Source: an uncultured Dysgonomonas sp. (lineage in GTDB: Bacteria > Bacteroidota > Bacteroidia > Bacteroidales > Dysgonomonadaceae). Taken from it: a stretch of 64,000 bases of DNA. The notes beneath the pieces were generated by a model. It was not told the DNA's origin. It searched no databases and worked only from the letters and a program-made list of their open reading frames with translations. The position numbers and the translations under genes were made by a program. How positions within the stretch are numbered: the stretch's first letter is position 1; each line of letters starts with the position of its first letter. Below are positions 63,004 through 64,000 of the stretch, piece by piece. The DNA lies in the NCBI GenBank assembly GCA_945273835.1, contig CALYPL010000001.1, forward strand, positions 134,910 to 198,909, given 5' to 3'.

Positions 63004-63575
63004 ACATAGCTGTATTTTCTGGCTCATTCAATCCGATACATACAGGTCATCTTATTTTGGCTAATTTTGTATCGCAATTTACCGGTATACATGAAGTATG
63101 GTTTCTTGTGAGTCCTTGCAATCCTTTCAAAGCGGACGAGAATTTATTGGATGAAAAGATCCGCTTTGAGATGGTACAATTAGCATTGCAAGATTATCCC
63201 CAGTTCAAAGCAAGTGATTTTGAGTTTCATCTTCCGAAACCATCTTATACCGTCAACACCCTCGATGCATTGAAAAAGTCTTATCCCGAACATAATTTTA
63301 CACTTATTATCGGTTCGGATAATTGGACGGAGTTTGATAAATGGCGGAATTACGATAAAATCCTCGATAATTACAGCATCAAAATTTACCCTCGTCTTGG
63401 ATATCGCATTTCAATACCTCCTAAATACAAAAGCAGAGTTGAGGCGCTTGATGCCCCGATAGTTGAAATTTCATCGACATTTATTAGGGAAAGCATCAGC
63501 GAAGGTAAAGAGATGAAGGCATTTCTGCCTGAAGCGGTTTACCAATACATAAATTCAAAAGAACTTTATCGATAA
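63000..63575 (+). CDS. nadD: nicotinate-nucleotide adenylyltransferase
   Basis: A 191-residue enzyme that makes nicotinate adenine dinucleotide, the substrate of NadE. The nucleotidyltransferase motif GSFNPIHTGHLILA (8-21) and the C-terminal ISSTFIRESI (about 158-167) are complete. It overlaps gmk by 4 nt and is the last gene of the yicC-gmk-nadD unit, 15 nt before a convergent gene. Confidence 0.97.
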   Translation: MNIAVFSGSFNPIHTGHLILANFVSQFTGIHEVWFLVSPCNPFKADENLLDEKIRFEMVQLALQDYPQFKASDFEFHLPKPSYTVNTLDALKKSYPEHNFTLIIGSDNWTEFDKWRNYDKILDNYSIKIYPRLGYRISIPPKYKSRVEALDAPIVEISSTFIRESISEGKEMKAFLPEAVYQYINSKELYR

Positions 63576-63590
63576 TTTCTTCGCACCGAT

Positions 63591-64000
63591 TTATTGATTG
63601 CCCACAATATAAAGCGCTCTGATCTGTTTTTGAGGAGTCAGTTCAGCATTCACTTTATGTAATATAATTCCTTTTAGTTTTGATTGATTGGCATACTTAA
63701 CCTCCTTCGACATGTAAAACGTAGCGTAATATATGCTGTCTTTGCCACGAAGGACTGATACAGAATCTAAAGTTGTCCGATAAATCACAGATTGGATTTT
63801 ATTATGTTCTGCATCATGCTTAATAGAATCAATTATTTCTTTTGGTAACTTATTTATTTGCCCCTCAAAATCAGTCAATTTCGGAGCTAATAATTTCGCC
63901 ATTTCATCGTAACGTTTCGCAGACTGCATACGCAAGAAATTTCTCAGATTATCTCTTATTATCTTTGTGTCCACACTGTCGACATCCGTCAATTGGCTTA
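63591..64000 (-). CDS. hypothetical protein, 5' end outside the window
   Basis: At least 133 residues of an open minus-strand frame that continues to the window edge, so the true start is likely outside. The visible part has a helical half (IIRDNLRNFLRMQSAKRYDE) and a beta-rich half (SVIYRTTLDSVSVLRGKDSI), ending with RALYIVGNQ. The alternation is somewhat like NTF2-fold proteins, but I do not recognise a family. It converges with nadD, 15 nt away. Confidence 0.7.
   Translation of the reverse strand, partial: SQLTDVDSVDTKIIRDNLRNFLRMQSAKRYDEMAKLLAPKLTDFEGQINKLPKEIIDSIKHDAEHNKIQSVIYRTTLDSVSVLRGKDSIYYATFYMSKEVKYANQSKLKGIILHKVNAELTPQKQIRALYIVGNQ

Noticed and set aside
1..64000. CRISPR arrays, insertion sequences, prophage or defence islands.
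   Set aside because: I saw no regularly spaced repeats, transposase or phage genes; gene content and base use are uniform and mostly housekeeping.

Overview
The window looks like a chromosomal core segment from a member of the Bacteroidota, most likely order Bacteroidales. The evidence is a fused NuoCD in a complex I operon without nuoEFG, a ribosomal cluster with zinc-free S14 and L36, secY followed directly by map with no adk, PorT-type and FadL/OmpP1-type barrels, an alpha-2-macroglobulin lipoprotein and a Bacteroidota-type TamB. Many intergenic regions carry the Bacteroidetes -7 element TAnnTTTG, and start codons lack Shine-Dalgarno sequences. Genus cannot be fixed from the sequence alone. 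The DNA is AT-rich throughout, with no obvious compositional island.

Layout. 1-1427: the N-terminus of an ECF sigma factor running off the left edge, then exbB-exbD. 1657-11910: a leftward complex I operon, nuoA-B-CD-H-I-J-K-L-M-N, with its own promoter and structured leader (11941-12063) and a terminator (1470-1514). 12370-17788: a leftward group coding for a LysM/periplasmic-binding-fold protein, a PorT-family barrel, a methyltransferase, pncB and a GT2 glycosyltransferase. 17911-18918: a lone lipoprotein. 19074-37333: one continuous leftward str-S10-spc-alpha cluster, from rpsL through fusA, the S10 and spc blocks, secY, map, infA and rpmJ to rpoA and rplQ. 37634-53479: mostly single genes with their own promoters and terminators: an esterase, a FadL-like barrel, nadE, a large alpha-2-macroglobulin lipoprotein, tag, a DJ-1/PfpI protein, mutY, an HU protein with a 30-residue basic protein, and RNase G. 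53592-58496: tamB with an ArsC/Spx-like gene upstream. 58737-63575: pepE, marC, miaA and the overlapping yicC-gmk-nadD operon. The right edge cuts a hypothetical gene.

How the genes connect. The complex I operon encodes the membrane arm and the quinone/N-module connector but no NADH-oxidising module. The ribosomal cluster links translation, secretion (secY), N-terminal processing (map) and transcription (rpoA). Envelope functions recur: ExbBD, PorT and FadL barrels, TamB, A2M and MarC. Three NAD-synthesis genes (pncB, nadE, nadD) occur but are not clustered together.

No convincing undescribed multi-gene system was found. The most interesting non-obvious items are: a decayed acyl-CoA synthetase fragment hidden in the tag/DJ-1 gap; several perfect inverted repeats or palindromes in leaders and spacers (rpsH-rpsN, upstream of rpsL, pncB-GT2, ArsC-pepE); a hairpin just before rpsJ; and the tiny basic protein between HU and RNase G. 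No tRNA, rRNA, insertion sequence, CRISPR array or prophage was seen.
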